DNA from: Conoideocrella luteorostrata
Lineage: Eukaryota > Ascomycota > Sordariomycetes > Hypocreales > Clavicipitaceae
Length of the DNA: 64,000 nucleotides
Reading direction: 5' to 3'
Assembly (NCBI GenBank): GCA_032433595.1
Contig: JASWJB010000012.1
Span: 234,398-298,397 of the forward strand
Shown: piece by piece, positions 1-12,600 of the stretch
Position numbering within the stretch: position 1 is the first letter of the stretch
Layout of the letters: each line of letters starts with the position of its first letter
Notes under the pieces: model-generated
Database searches by the model: none
What the model was told of the DNA's origin: nothing
The model's input: only the letters and a program-made list of their open reading frames with translations
Position numbers and translations under genes: made by a program

Positions 1-730
1 ATAACAGACAGCAAGGACGCGCGAACTACAGAATTGAGTCTACCAGAGATTTGTCTCGCAGCCAATATTAATCTTGTTTGCACAAAAATGATCAACAGTG
101 AAAGTGTACAATTGAAGGAGTGAGTGGTCGGAATGTTCGTCATAGCACATGCAAATATGCTCACAAAAGTACTTAGGAAAAAGAGGTAATGAACGATCAC
201 GCAAGTTGCAAACGGGGAAGGCATAGGCAACATTAAACACATCCCACTATAGTGTACACTCCCGCTAGAATAGCAGCAATGAAGCAAAACCCATGGACAA
301 GAAAGGAAACAAGGAGAAAAGCAAGTAACTTTAAATTGGACTCAGGACATATCCCCGTTAGACTAAGATCTTCCAACGCCAGTCGTCATTAGACTTGAGA
401 AAATCGAGTCCATTGTCATAGTGTCAACCAGAGAGCAAAATTTTCGCGTGAAAAACGTCAGATGGCAACGTGCCGATAAGGAAAAATCACCCAACGCCCC
501 CACGTATCTCCTCAGGCCAAGCCGGTCAGAACGGCCGCTGAAAGAACAAAAGAAGAACGTCGAAAAGAGCTCCCCAAAAGTCTGCTCAAGCTTTGGTCAG
601 GCCTTATTCCCAGTCCGTGTCAACAAAGTTGAAATGAGTGGAATGTGCGTCGACTTTTGTTCAAAACTACTATCCACAAGAGTTAGCATACGCTAAGCAG
701 CCAACAACGGATATTCACCGAGCTGTCCCT
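1..730. other. intergenic; possible 3' exon of the RRM gene
   Basis: No convincing coding region. The part nearest the RNA-binding gene (about 672-742) reads on the minus strand as a classical intron: GTGAGT donor, TGCTAAC branch site and TAG acceptor. The downstream part is therefore probably 3' untranslated transcript of that gene. Small open stretches at 421-922 on the plus strand are antisense to it and lack protein-like features. Confidence 0.4.
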
Positions 731-2154
731 TCATGCACTCACCTGAGGAGGCACGGCAGGTCCTGGGGGTCCTGGAGGTCCAGGAGGTCCCTGGGGGCCC
801 GAAGCAGGGCCGCCAAAGTGCTGAGGGCCATAAGGACCAGGTCCGTGGTTGGGCATGCCCATGTAATGAGGAGGAGGGGGTGCAGGGCGATAAGGAGTAC
901 CCACGCCAGAGTTGTTCTGTGATCGGCCCCAGCTCAAACGAACACGGGAGTTGCCGATAGGATATCCCTGCATCTGATTGATAGCCATCTCAGCAGCATG
1001 ACGGTGAACGAACTGAACGAACCCGCAGCCCTTGCCAGGAGGGATCTTGACGTAGGTGATCTCGCCGAAGCCCTGGAAGAACGATCGCAGCTCATCCTCG
1101 GTGACATAGCCGGACAGGCCACCGACAAAAACGGTAGTATTGTTGGGATCAGTGAACTGGTTCATCTGAGTAGCTGGGTTATAGCCGCCATAGGGAAAAC
1201 CACCTTGCATAGCCTGCGGGGCTCCCCACATGGGTTGTTGAGGAACGCCACCCATCATAGGGCCACCAGCGTGGTGTCCATGTGGACCGAATCCGCCTTG
1301 GTTACCGCTGGTAACAAACGGGTGAGTTAGCTCGAGCCAAAGTGAAAAACGTAATACAGGTTTGCAATGCCAAGACGTACCGGTTCTTGGGAGTAGCGGT
1401 AGAGATTCTCATAGGTCTGTTGCCGCAGTAAACACCCTGCATCTCAACCAAAGCTCGCTGTTGATCGTTCTCATCGGAGAAACGAACGAAACCATAGCCT
1501 CTACTCTGACCAGACATGGCGTCTGTCATGATCTTGGCAGACTTGCAGGACGGGAAGCGGGCCTGGAAAAGAGAGACCAAGACGTATTCATTGACCTCGG
1601 GGCCAAGGTCACCAACGAAGATGCTGTACTCGGGGCCGCGGTCATCACTGTCATCAAGACAATGGTCAGTGCTTGTTCTATAGCAAGGGGACAGCAATAC
1701 TCACCGTCGGTCGACAAGTCCGCCGCCAGAAGCCCAGTTAAGCTTGAACTGGCGGGAACTATTGGGGACGGATGTTCCATTAAGTCCCAGTGCCTTGTTG
1801 GCGGCATCGGGGTTGGTAAATTCGACAAAGCAGTAGCCGGCATTGCTAGAAAAATCAGTAACCGTAAAAGTCCTGCAGATTATTCCACCGGTTGCGATGG
1901 ATACGATTGGACCTACCCAGAATTCTTGTCACGGATCACTTTGACGTTGACCGTCTCACCGGAGGCAGACAGAAAAACACCCTTGATGAAATTTTCGTCC
2001 ATCCAAGGTTCAAGCTCGCCCATCCTGTTGCAGTGTTAGAGCCAGATCCGGGACCAGAAGGGTCGCGTGACATCGGGCATTGATGGGACTCTCACCAAAG
2101 AGTAGTTTTAGGTTGGTCCGCGCCGCCGGCGCCGGCAGCAGGGGGAACAGCCAT
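731..2154 (-). CDS. csx1: Csx1/Nam8/Ngr1-type RNA-binding protein with three RRMs
   Basis: Exons (minus): 2154-2096, 2024-1917, 1845-1705, 1647-1381, 1307-731, giving 383 aa. RRM1 begins at TLWMGELEPWMDE, RRM2 has the RNP2-like YSIFVGDLGPEVNEY and RNP1 RGYGFVRF, and RRM3 has TTVFVGGLSGYVTEDEL and GCGFVQFV. A Gly/Pro-rich tail follows (GPQGPPGPPGPPGPAVPP). This is the layout of fungal Csx1/Nam8/TIA-1-like factors that bind U-rich mRNA or intronic sequence; the nuclear splicing or cytoplasmic stability role is inferred from the family. The start at MAVPPAAG is chosen because the transcript upstream has no in-frame ATG; an acceptor lies near 2192. The last codons before the stop are VSA, but GTGAGT there is also a perfect donor. 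If it is spliced, the next codon is TAG and the protein ends three residues earlier. Confidence 0.88.
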
Positions 2155-2740
2155 GTCAGAAGCCTCAGGGGTTCCGTTAGGGAAAGACAGGTTGGTATCT
2201 ATTTCGATTTTGACAAGTTAGAGAACATTGCTTTCAGAGTAATTACATTTCTGCCGAATACCATGATGACTTACCCATAACTAAAGGGTTCCCGAAAATA
2301 TCCTGAGGTAGAAGAAACCTTGAGACAGGTAACTAGAAAGGTCAATATCGCTTGGGTATCACAAATGTTGGCACGGGTAACATACAAGTTACGAAACTGG
2401 AGTAAATAAGAACTACTAGTAGGTTAGGAAAGTTGCCCAAAAACGGGGGGGTTTCAACGAGATCCACCGAATTACATTTAGAATCGAAACTGTAAGAAGT
2501 ATCGTCGGACAATGAAATCGTCAGGTCCTGCACATAGCATTGCGTCAGGGACTATGCATTCTGTTTCATATTCCTGGTTGCCATAGTTGAATACGTACCT
2601 AAAGTTTTACAACAAGGCGTTGAACCTCAAAAGGATACAAATCTGTCGAATCGAAACGGCAGCCGAAAACGAATCGAGAAAAGCGGTATCCAGACCGAGT
2701 GCCGAGACTCCGAAAATAGTCGTAAAGACAAGAAGCTCAA
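2155..2740 (-). promoter_or_regulatory. probable spliced 5' leader of the RRM gene
   Basis: On the minus strand the stretch about 2740-2603 has no ATG and ends in AG|GTACGT, a good donor. An acceptor (AAATAG) lies near 2192, a short distance before the chosen start codon. This suggests an untranslated first exon and a leader intron of roughly 400 nt. Inference from splice signals only. Confidence 0.35.
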
Positions 2741-4160
2741 GACGCCGTCACGCCGTGTAGAAAACTTTGCAAGAGAATGCTTGGAATAATCCGCAAGATA
2801 TCAAAGAAGCGTCAGGGCGACAGAAACAACGTCGAATTGGCGATGGTATTGTCAAAGATATGATGCGGTATGTCCGTAAAAAGAGATCGTGAACAAACGT
2901 TAGTCTTACCGAGGATTCCGAGGGATCGCGGCAAAACACTTGAAACGCTCTCGAAATCAACAGAAACCTATGTTTAGACTGTTAGCATTCTCAGGTCGTG
3001 AGGCTCGATTCCCACATGATGCCGCATGCTCCAAGGTCCTTCAAAGACGTGTCGCAAAAGATGCCGGTTCCTGTCGACAGTATATGACTCAATACACAAT
3101 CCGCGATGCGGCTGACGCATCACTCCATCAATTTTTAAGAAGCTAGGAATGAAACATAGCGTGCGCCGTGATTTGTTGCAGACTCGAATTCAGAGCCACG
3201 CTTGCCTGACTCCCAACGGCTTGCAACTAGTGAATTTGTCACAGTTGCGCCGGAGCAGCATAATTGAATATTCCCCATCAAAAATGACCAACAGAATGAG
3301 TGTGCTCTTGGTTTCATCTGACTGCATGTGTCCACCAGCATTTTCAATGTACCGCACATGTAATAATATTCTGGCAGATATTGAGGCAGAAACTTGACAT
3401 GCGACGACAGTTCTTGCATGACAGTCAGCATTTCACAGCTGTTTGCAAGTTGTCCGCCTTTTAAAAAAAAAAGTGTAGACTCGCCGTCTTGCGCCATTTT
3501 CAATACGTGAGGGCCGCCGTACGCATATTTCGAAATCCACATGCCACCAATAAACCCAGTCCTTCGAGGCAATGTAGGATGGGAAATGGAGTGCCAGGCC
3601 GGCGGGGAATGACCAAGCAGTATATGAAATGCGAATATGAGGTATGATGGAGCAATTCGGTAGTTGTTTGGGTCGTCGATTTCGTCATCGTCAGGAGGGG
3701 TCCAGAATGCGATCGAGAAAGGATGCAAATGCGCGGAGGCGACTTGTCCATCACGACCAGAGAGCAATATCGGCAAGGTGAGCAAAAAAAGGGAACGGAA
3801 TTCCAACTTACTTTTAGGCGCCGGCAAAAACGACCGAAACTCTGAGCCAATGTCCGAAACACGCGCAAAGGAAGAGTCGTGGAAGGTGGTGGAGGAGTGA
3901 GGTGAGGTAAGGAAGAGAAAATCCAAGTCGCGGCAAAGCGGGCACGGAAGAGCAGGCGAGCTTTTTTTTTCTCGACGACGGCGATGGGGCTAGGAACCAG
4001 ACAGCTGTGATAAGTTGGGTGGGTGGGTAATCGCTAGGCGGGTGGTCCTCGCTCCGGAAGTCTTCTCTAGGCTTCTGGCACGACAGCAGGGGGACGTTAG
4101 CTTCACTCTCTCTTTCTCTCTCTGCCTCAGTGCGGGTGGTCAGTTTGTCTGCTTGTGTTT

Positions 4161-4180
4161 GTGTGTGTGTGTGTGTGTGT
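4161..4180. repeat. (GT)10 microsatellite
   Basis: Ten uninterrupted GT dinucleotides inside the gene-poor region. Confidence 0.95.
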
Positions 4181-7100
4181 GCAGCCTAGCTGGTGTGGAT
4201 GGGAGGGGAGACGAGACTGGACACACTGGCCGGGTGGACACTACGCTGGAGCCCACTGACTTCAGGGCCCCGGACTGGCTGGCGCCTGGGCACCTCGTCT
4301 TTTTGGTGCGCCGCCTTAGCTGGGTCGTGCGGGGCTATGGCAGGCAAAATCGCGGGCAGCCATTGGTTGTTGATGAGAGAGTGGGGCTCTGGGAATCGGC
4401 TTCACTGAGGTCCAGGGCTGTGTGCTGCCTTGGATCTCACTGGAGCATACAGGCATGCCGGCAAGCAAGCAAGACACAGACCGCCCGCAACTGGTCGCCC
4501 GCAGGAGAGTGACTCGCAGCAGCGCAGGGAGGCAGGACCTGACTTAGGAGAGTATTGCAGGGCAGAGCGTACCTAATAAAGAGCCGACCTGTCTGAGTGG
4601 CCTCGGATGCACTCGCGAATTGGGCAAACTCCCTCGGCCTGAGATTCGAGCTTTGCCTGGCGATGTCTCGTTAATAATGATGCTGGTCGTGTGCTGATGT
4701 GTTCTGGGACGATGAAACACGCACAAGCACCGTCACACGCACAACGCACACGCACAAAGCTTTGATGGACTCGCAAGGCAACGTGGTCGCCGCCCAACAC
4801 TCTGATATTGCAGTCGGTATTGCGCAGTACGGAGTAGGGCGCACAAAGCAGCTACCCCAGCGGACCGAGTATGCGATATGAGGTCTTCGCCAAGCTACCG
4901 TGAGGCGGGCAACCGGGACGTGTGACGGTCTGCCGGTCTGGTCTGGTCTGGTCGTGCCGTGTATATCGAGCTCTATAGAGTAGAATTTGTCGAAACACAA
5001 ATGTCAAGCGGGACTGGCCAAGGTAATACACAATACAACACAATACAACAACACAATCAAGTGCAACAACGATAGCTGGAAATGCTGTCAAGGCAAAACG
5101 ATGATGTATGGTGACAATGACGGACTATCTGCCCTCGCCTCAAGGTGCTTTTTGTCTGCCACCAGTTCAGACCAGAATCAGACGCTTATACTATTATGTA
5201 TCGCACAGCGTGTGGCAGGCGGGCTCGACCAGGCGCATCCATAGTTAGTCACCGACTGCCAGACAAATAGATGCACCAGAGTGCCAAACGAGGCGACGAG
5301 CTGTGGAACTTTGAATTCGAGCATTGACTGGCAGGCCCAGCGTCCGATGATCCATGCATGGTTGAATGGCGTGCATCTCTTGGAACTGAGCGACCTTTCT
5401 CCTGGAGGTGGGGGTGCGCAAAAGGGGGGTGCGCAACTCGTGAGAAACTAGGCCACGAACTTGGTAAGCTATACCAAACTACGGAGCACGGGACAATGCA
5501 ATACTGTAAAATCTACGGAGTATAGTGCCTAGCGACTGATGTCGGGCTTTCTTCAGACAGACAGTGCGTAAAGATGAGGTCCATCGTCCGCATTTGGTGA
5601 AGGCGAAGCTCCAAAAAGCCTCAACCTAGAGCTGTTTCCGGCGCTGACAACGGCATGCACCGCTTCCAAATTTTACCCAGGTAATCAATCAAGCAGTATG
5701 ACAGCCCTTATGAGCAGTGTGATAGATTTCTGAAGCCAAAAAAACAATGGCTAAATACCGTATGAGAAAGTTGCAGGCGTTACACCGTACTCATGGTTGG
5801 ATTCCGCGTACTCCGCTCCGTACAGTAGTTAGCAGGGAGTAACATATAGAGTACGCGACCCCCGATACATGGAGCCTAGCGTGCTTGAGTCTTGGCCCAA
5901 CAGCGAGTGACTGACCACTGGTAAGGCCTATCTGCTACGCGGTGCTGTATTCCGTACGGAATATATTATTCTATCCAGAGCACGGAGTAGTTAGCTTTTG
6001 TTGAGTGCTTAAGCAGTTATCACGCGGTACGGCCGATAAATATGTCCGGAGCGAATCGCAGAACGACGTCGCCGAACTCTATCCAAGTTATCCTGTGAAT
6101 AAATCTGGAAAAAAAGAGCGGCATCTAGTCTTGCCACGCACGGTCTGAAAAGACCACTCGGCTACTGTGCAATGCAGTGTTCAAGTCGGTCAATATAGTG
6201 TTAAAGTCCATGCTGAGCCGCGCGATGCTGAGAGCAGGCGTGCCACTATCAAGACCAGGAACGCCTTAATGTCCTGCAAGGATCTCAAACAGGGCTGTGC
6301 TGGACTCTGACTGGCTCATCAACTTCTGCATAACTAGCATGGATGGTGGGCAATTGTCACTCCGCTCCTACCTACCCATCTGACACTCACGTTACGATGC
6401 AATGACGATGGGATGCAGCATGCCAGAAAAAAAAACCAATCGCCTGCTTCAAGATATGTTGCAGTGACAAGAGCCCGATGGTACAAATGTTGAAATGGTC
6501 TTCTCCCACAAGTCTCAGGAATACGGATTTGGTGCTACGAGGCCGTTGCACATGTATTGTCTGTACGTAAAACGGTGCCAGCGGGTTGGTGGGTTGAAAG
6601 TCTCACGCAAACGCTCCTGCTTGCCTCCAATGGCCCGCGACTTCCGTTTCCGTGGGCCTTAGGACTGCTAAGTAGCGATAATTCCGTACATGGCAAGAGA
6701 GCCATGTTGGGCCTATGCTACTCCTTTCATATGGCCACGTCCAGTTCAACATTCGCATGCCCTGCCTCCATTCCGTCGCAATCGTTGAACCAGAATTAGT
6801 TGGCCCTTTATGGCTTCGCTCCGTACTAGTAGCATTCGGCGTTGGAAGTGGTGGTAGTGGTCCGCTTCCATAATCATCCGCTAACGGATTAGAGTTCACA
6901 ACATCTTGACACCATTCGGTTTCCCCTCCCCGTCAAATCCTGCCACAGCTTCAATGCTTGTTAGGTTGAGTTTCCGGCTGGTGAATGCAAGTGTGACTCC
7001 GTCCTGGTTAAGACAGGATGATCGGATAGCAAGTCGGCACGACGACCCACGAGCTTGAATGCACCTGCGGCAAACAAATATGCGCAACAAATATGCACTC

Positions 7101-8644
7101 TCCGCGGGTTTTGTTTCACTTACTCATCTCATTCTACATAGCTGACCTTGCTTTTTTTGGACGGTTCTCAAAATTGTCTCGACTTGGCCCCATCCACCCC
7201 CTTTGCCCTTGCATAGGTGTCACGGTGTCTACCCACGCAAGCGTCCTGTCCCTAAAACGACCCGTGGGATTTCCTACCGCATTCCACTGCCTGCGAGCTG
7301 AAGTATTTATCACTATGGTACGTACGCACTCCGAATTAATTTTACCAGTACACTGAACCAAGTGTTTCTGTGAGACTAGCATGTATTCTTCACTCATCCG
7401 TCATGCAGCGAGGATTACAATAAAATCCGCTTTATTAATCGCCAAGAAAAAGATAAAAGGTAGTGAGCGTTTTGATGCATGCCTGCGCGGCTGTATTAAA
7501 TAGACTGATGGCTTGGATGCCAGGGCTGCGGGGAATTTGGAGGAGGTCTATCCACAGATTTATCACTTCCGGAGCCAAACTCCATCTCATAGTCTTGACT
7601 TCAAAAGTTGGCGTAGGGACAGAAACATATCGCAACACAAATTGCGCCGGCTCATGGTCCCCCCCATAATGCCCCCAGTTGCTATTGCAGCTTTCGTAGG
7701 CATCAATTTGCAAATAGCCGAGACCAAAGCACGCCTATACTGGCACCTTTTTGGACGTCAGCAAACTGGTGAGGTCATAGCTGATTGCACAATCTTTGGT
7801 ATCCTGGCTCCTCAAACGGCCCCCAAGGCATCACATTTTGGAGCGAGAATAATAATGGCGACGTAGCCGTTCTATGTCGCATCTACGCCGCCCGCAAGCA
7901 CCGGGTGGCAATTAGTATTATCCTAGACTTATCGCGTGAGCTGTTTTGGATGCAGTGCTACATGCCCTGGCTTGTCTAGCAAGTTTCGGATGCCCTATCT
8001 TCGATTTACGAAAATCCTGATCCAATATCTTTCGACTGCTAATGACAAAATGGCCATTATGATGGTATTACCAACTCCAGGTAAAAGCAAAAGCTGCATG
8101 CGTAGCTTGAAACAATTAGATTGGGTAAAACATGCAAGATGATGCGCTCTGAACTCTCGTTCGAACTCGCTAGTGCAGAGTAGGCTGTATAAAACTGGGC
8201 CAAACCAAGCTATCGTTGGTGGGGGTGGCATATGAGCCTTACGATGCTGTGTTGAGCTTGCCCTGCTTCCCTCGATAAGACAGGTCTGTAGCAAATCATC
8301 AAAAACTCCGGAAACCTGTGCCTCTCTCTTTTGGGGCTTGTCAGCTAATCAGAGATCTGCGACGTGATCGACCAGGATCCCTGCCACGCCCGGGTCATCC
8401 ACAGCTGAAAAGCTAGCTCTACTTTCGGGTCCTCAAGAACTTACCAATACCCATATTTGAATCATGAGGGATTCTAGCCGTATTGTCTAATGCAAGTCGT
8501 GAAACTGCAGCAGTTGTTGAGCCAAGGGAGAGAGGAAAATAACGTAGCAATGCCACGTCGTGAGGTTCAATCATTACACAACAAAGCTGTCGTACAACAA
8601 ACTTGTGAGTAACGCCCAAGGATATGCAGGACATTACGGGGTTG

Positions 8645-8656
8645 CTCCGTACGGAG
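8645..8656. repeat. palindromic CTCCGTACGGAG motif copy
   Basis: Perfect 12-bp palindrome, one of more than twenty scattered copies or half-copies of the TACTCCGTA/TACGGAGTA motif in intergenic DNA of this window. Confidence 0.8.
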
Positions 8657-9600
8657 TACTCTGCACACCATCAACACGCCATCGAGCGAGCTAAAAAGAT
8701 TAGTGGCTCTCAGACGAGGAGGTGTCTTCGACCATCTCATCACGGTACTGCAGCATGCGAAAAGATACTTTTCCCGTAAATCTGATGTCCTTCTTGATGT
8801 GTTTAGGGTCTCGCATGCAAGTAATTCTAGCAATCAGCCGGTGCGTACGGAGGAGTTAGTAGTTATGAGCCTCTCAACGTCCCCCCACAAAGTAATGATG
8901 TGGACCACGTTGGACGAGAGATTGAATTCCAGCTGTCAGCTACCCTATAACGAATCAGTTTCACAACCGCAAATACAGAGGTCAATTACGCCAAAGACGG
9001 GATGACCAGCTCCCAAGTTAGGCCAATAAGACTAGATATTAAATAAAACAAAATGAGCCGCCTTAATACTATAATAGGACATACTATTGGCCGCTTGAAC
9101 CCCGCAAAAGAGACGTGCTGTTTCGTCTGACGAGTGGCTTGAAGATATGCATGGAGAGCTTAAGAAATATTGTCCCACTGTCCAATCAACATCAACCGCA
9201 TCGTGCATCAAGCGCTGCAACCACTCCCGCCAGATAAACACGCTGGCTAAATCTCGTCGACCAAATTCGAGCAGCTCGAGGGTTTCCATATGCTGATTCT
9301 TGATCCTTCTGGTGCATGCAGCCGGTTGGTGGGCAAAAGGGCCAAACAGGTTGACGTCTGCTTAGTCATAATTTTCGTCGATTTTGCGTCAGACCGCTGC
9401 TGGCTGAAACGCCAGTGTCGTCACACCAAAGCTGCCTGGCTACCTAAAGTAACCTTCGAGTGATATATATTGCATTTCGCGTGCTGTTGCTGTTGCGTTG
9501 CTATACACTCTGAGGAGATTCCTTTCGCTACAGAATTTCATTCCTTTTTTTCGGCTCATGATCATTCGATACCTATTGACAGCTTTACCCCGACTTCGCA

Positions 9601-12600
9601 ATGGCTGCGCCTTCTGGTGAGCAGCGCGAACTGCAGCTAGTGGAGAGTGTAGAATTCAAAATTTTGGGCGTTGCAAATAAAGAAGATAAGCTTCATCAGC
9701 TTCTTCAACGATATCTCGCACCGGTAATATTGAAGGCGTCAAGCGATCATGCAGCGGTCAGAGCGAGAGTATGGCGCCCAATTGGACAATGTGCTATGGA
9801 AATAAGAGGAAACATATTGACTGGCTCATAGGTAATCCAGATTCTTGCTAGGCTGAAGACGTTCATCCAGTCTCCACAGTATGTGCTTGAGTTATCTTTG
9901 CCAAGTGGTGAGTCGTTGTGACTGACATTGATACAGGATTGTGTTACCCGTCAAGGCGCTGCTACAACAATACAAGTCCAATGACTCCGCTGTGATTAAA
10001 CAATTAGATTTGTCTTTTATCTTGCATAGCATAGACAGACTAGATGTCGATGATAGACGAGATCTCATTCCCATTGCCCTTGCAGGCTTTGCGCGAGATG
10101 AGGGGCAATCCAGAGCTGCTACAATGTTCAATATCATACTCAGACTCTTACTCGACGTACAGATTCCGCCGAGAGGAAGCACGGACGATGTTGCTTTCCG
10201 ATCTGCTATCGGTCTTACCGATGATGCTGATGCTCAATTCCTTGCTAGAGCACTTGGCATCTTTCTGCGCCTACGAGCACCAGCAGGTGGCCAAACATTG
10301 CCGCAGTCAAACCCAGCTCTTTCCCCCACCGAACTGGGTCTATTTCCATTAGAATCGCCTGAAAATGACAGGATATTCAAGCGCATAACGGAGCTGAAAA
10401 TGAAAGTCATTACATTGCTGGCCAGTGGGGCGTTCACTGATGAGGAGCGCTTTCTCCCAGCCCTCTTTGCGGCTTCAGGATTCGACAACAGGGTGGCATC
10501 AACAGCAGAGGAGATCATTAAACGAAGTACGATTTCTATGGAAGATGAGACCCTTGTCAAACGTCTGTTTCTTGCGCACTCCCAGCTTCCGGCGCCGTAT
10601 CGCACCCGCATTCTGGCAATTTTATCACGGTCAACAGTGGCTACAACCATGTCGGACAACATTATGGACGTTGTAAATCTTGACTTTCTGCCGCAGAGTC
10701 GCATGCAGCCAAGCAGCGCATTAGAGCGGACAAAGCTTCACAAGGCACTATTTCAATTTCTGTCTTGGGTTGCCCAGATAGGTCCGTCGAAGTCCGAGTT
10801 CACCATTGGCGCGCCACTCATTCTGGCCATGCGATCCTATATTGAGGGTCAAGGATGGCCGGTTCCAGAGCAGGCGTCAAATGATGATGTCGCCTTGCGT
10901 AGCAGGGCTTACGAGAACATTGGCATGGTTGCCCGAAGTGCTAACATGGCCATGCAAGAGCGCTTCGATCTCGGCGCCTGGTTGTTTCGTTCCCTCTCAG
11001 AAGACAATTCTGGTGACGCTGTTGTGAACATTGATGGGGCACTTTCCAGCCTAACGGCGGCAATTCCTACCCATGCCGGCGGAGCTAATGCTGACCTGAA
11101 AAAAATGCTTCTCGTCCATATGTCGCGCGCCGATGAACCTCCTGCTGTGCGGAGTACCAGGCATGCCGTTGTGAAGTGGGCGAACCAGTGTCTGCCATTT
11201 TCTGACGTTTTAGGTCGATGGATCGACATCTTGGCCATTGCCGGGAGACAAAATGAGCGAAATGACGTGATCGAACAAGGACAAAAGGGATTAGATCCAT
11301 GGACGTATTTCTCATATACTGACGCAATGCCTCAGTTGCCCGATTGGAAAGACATGACACTGACGTTCTTCGACTCACTTATCCCTCCACAAATTGATCC
11401 ACAACAAAGAGGCGACGGTCATGGCTTAATACTACCAAACAAACCGGTCTTTCAAAACTTTCATGGCTCGCGTATTCCTGCCTTTCCAGTGGCCCTGCGG
11501 TACATTAAGCAGATGATGCTGTTAGAAGCCCTCGATGGTTTTGATATTAAGCCTGATTGGATGCAAACACTCGATGCTCAAATCACCACGGATGTAGATA
11601 CCAGAGACAAGATTCGTGCGCATCTACGGTCTATCGACAATGCGCATATTGTCTTTTACCTCAAAACTTGTCTGAGTGGCGCTTTCGTTGAGGGATCATC
11701 TATAGTGGAAGAGTGTCTGCGCTGCTTCGTTCAGGTTGCTGCTTGGGCTCCCGGCGGCTCAATAGGCTATCTTATCGATGCCAGCACCGATCTATTACCG
11801 CTAATCAAGTCAAATAACAAAGAGATTCGCTCACTGGCTGCCAAGGCCTTTGGGATTCTCGCTGGACACCCAGCAAATGACCCCGACAGCGTTGGGAATT
11901 GGATTATGACCTTGAAGTCCCTGTTTACCAAAGCGGAAACGCTGGTTGGCGCTGATTCGAATGCTGCTGAGGGCGCGTTGCTCGCATTCAGTCATCTCAT
12001 ATCTCGAGCTGTCCACTACGACAGGGAGTTTCCAGCGCAGACAGAATATCCTCTTCAATTTCTGTTGAAAGACGGTGTGCCTTCTTCTCTATACGAGACA
12101 GCATTGGAATCGTTCTCTCAATTGTGGGCGGCTAAACAGGCTATTCCATCAACAGATGGAGAATTTTCGCTGGCAAAAGTTATCAACAAACTGTCTTCGG
12201 ATGCCAAGAAGGCTAATGAAAAAGCGATTGCCGCCTTGGGAAGTCTTGCTACAGGGCTTGAAGAAGCCAGCGTAATGCAAGACAAGGACGGAACATTCTC
12301 AGGTGTTATCGGTGACATACTCAAGCATCTATTCTCCCTTTATGAAATAAAACGTGTTGAGGTACAATTTACTGTGGGAGATGCTATCACAGCCGCTGTT
12401 GCGAGATGGGAATCAAATAGTGTAAAGCTCAAAATGGACGTTGAGGCAAGGAACACAGCATATCTCTCCGGAGCACGGGGAAACCTCGTTGATCAAGTTT
12501 TGAAAAAGCTGCTGCAAGATTGCAAGGCGACAAAGCCATCACTTCTCAAAGCCTCTGGCATTTGGCTGTTTTCCATTGTACAATACGGCTCCCACCTCTC

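Larger units (their letters stand above)
2741..9600. other. gene-poor region
   Basis: Nearly 7 kb without a recognisable gene. It contains a (GT)10 tract at 4161-4180, a C/T-rich and poly-T stretch near 3960-4140, and many copies of the TACGGAGTA motif (e.g. 4829, 5516, 5806, 5952, 8645). A 263-codon open frame on the minus strand (3135-3926) has no family resemblance I can name and may be chance. The last ~150 bp (CT-rich, ending in a run of T) are presumably the promoter of the next gene. Confidence 0.5.

Noticed and set aside
3135..3926. 263-codon minus-strand open frame
   Set aside because: No signal peptide, domain or family resemblance; composition is irregular and the position is in a gene-poor stretch. 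Long for chance, so expression data would be decisive, but I cannot support it as a gene.
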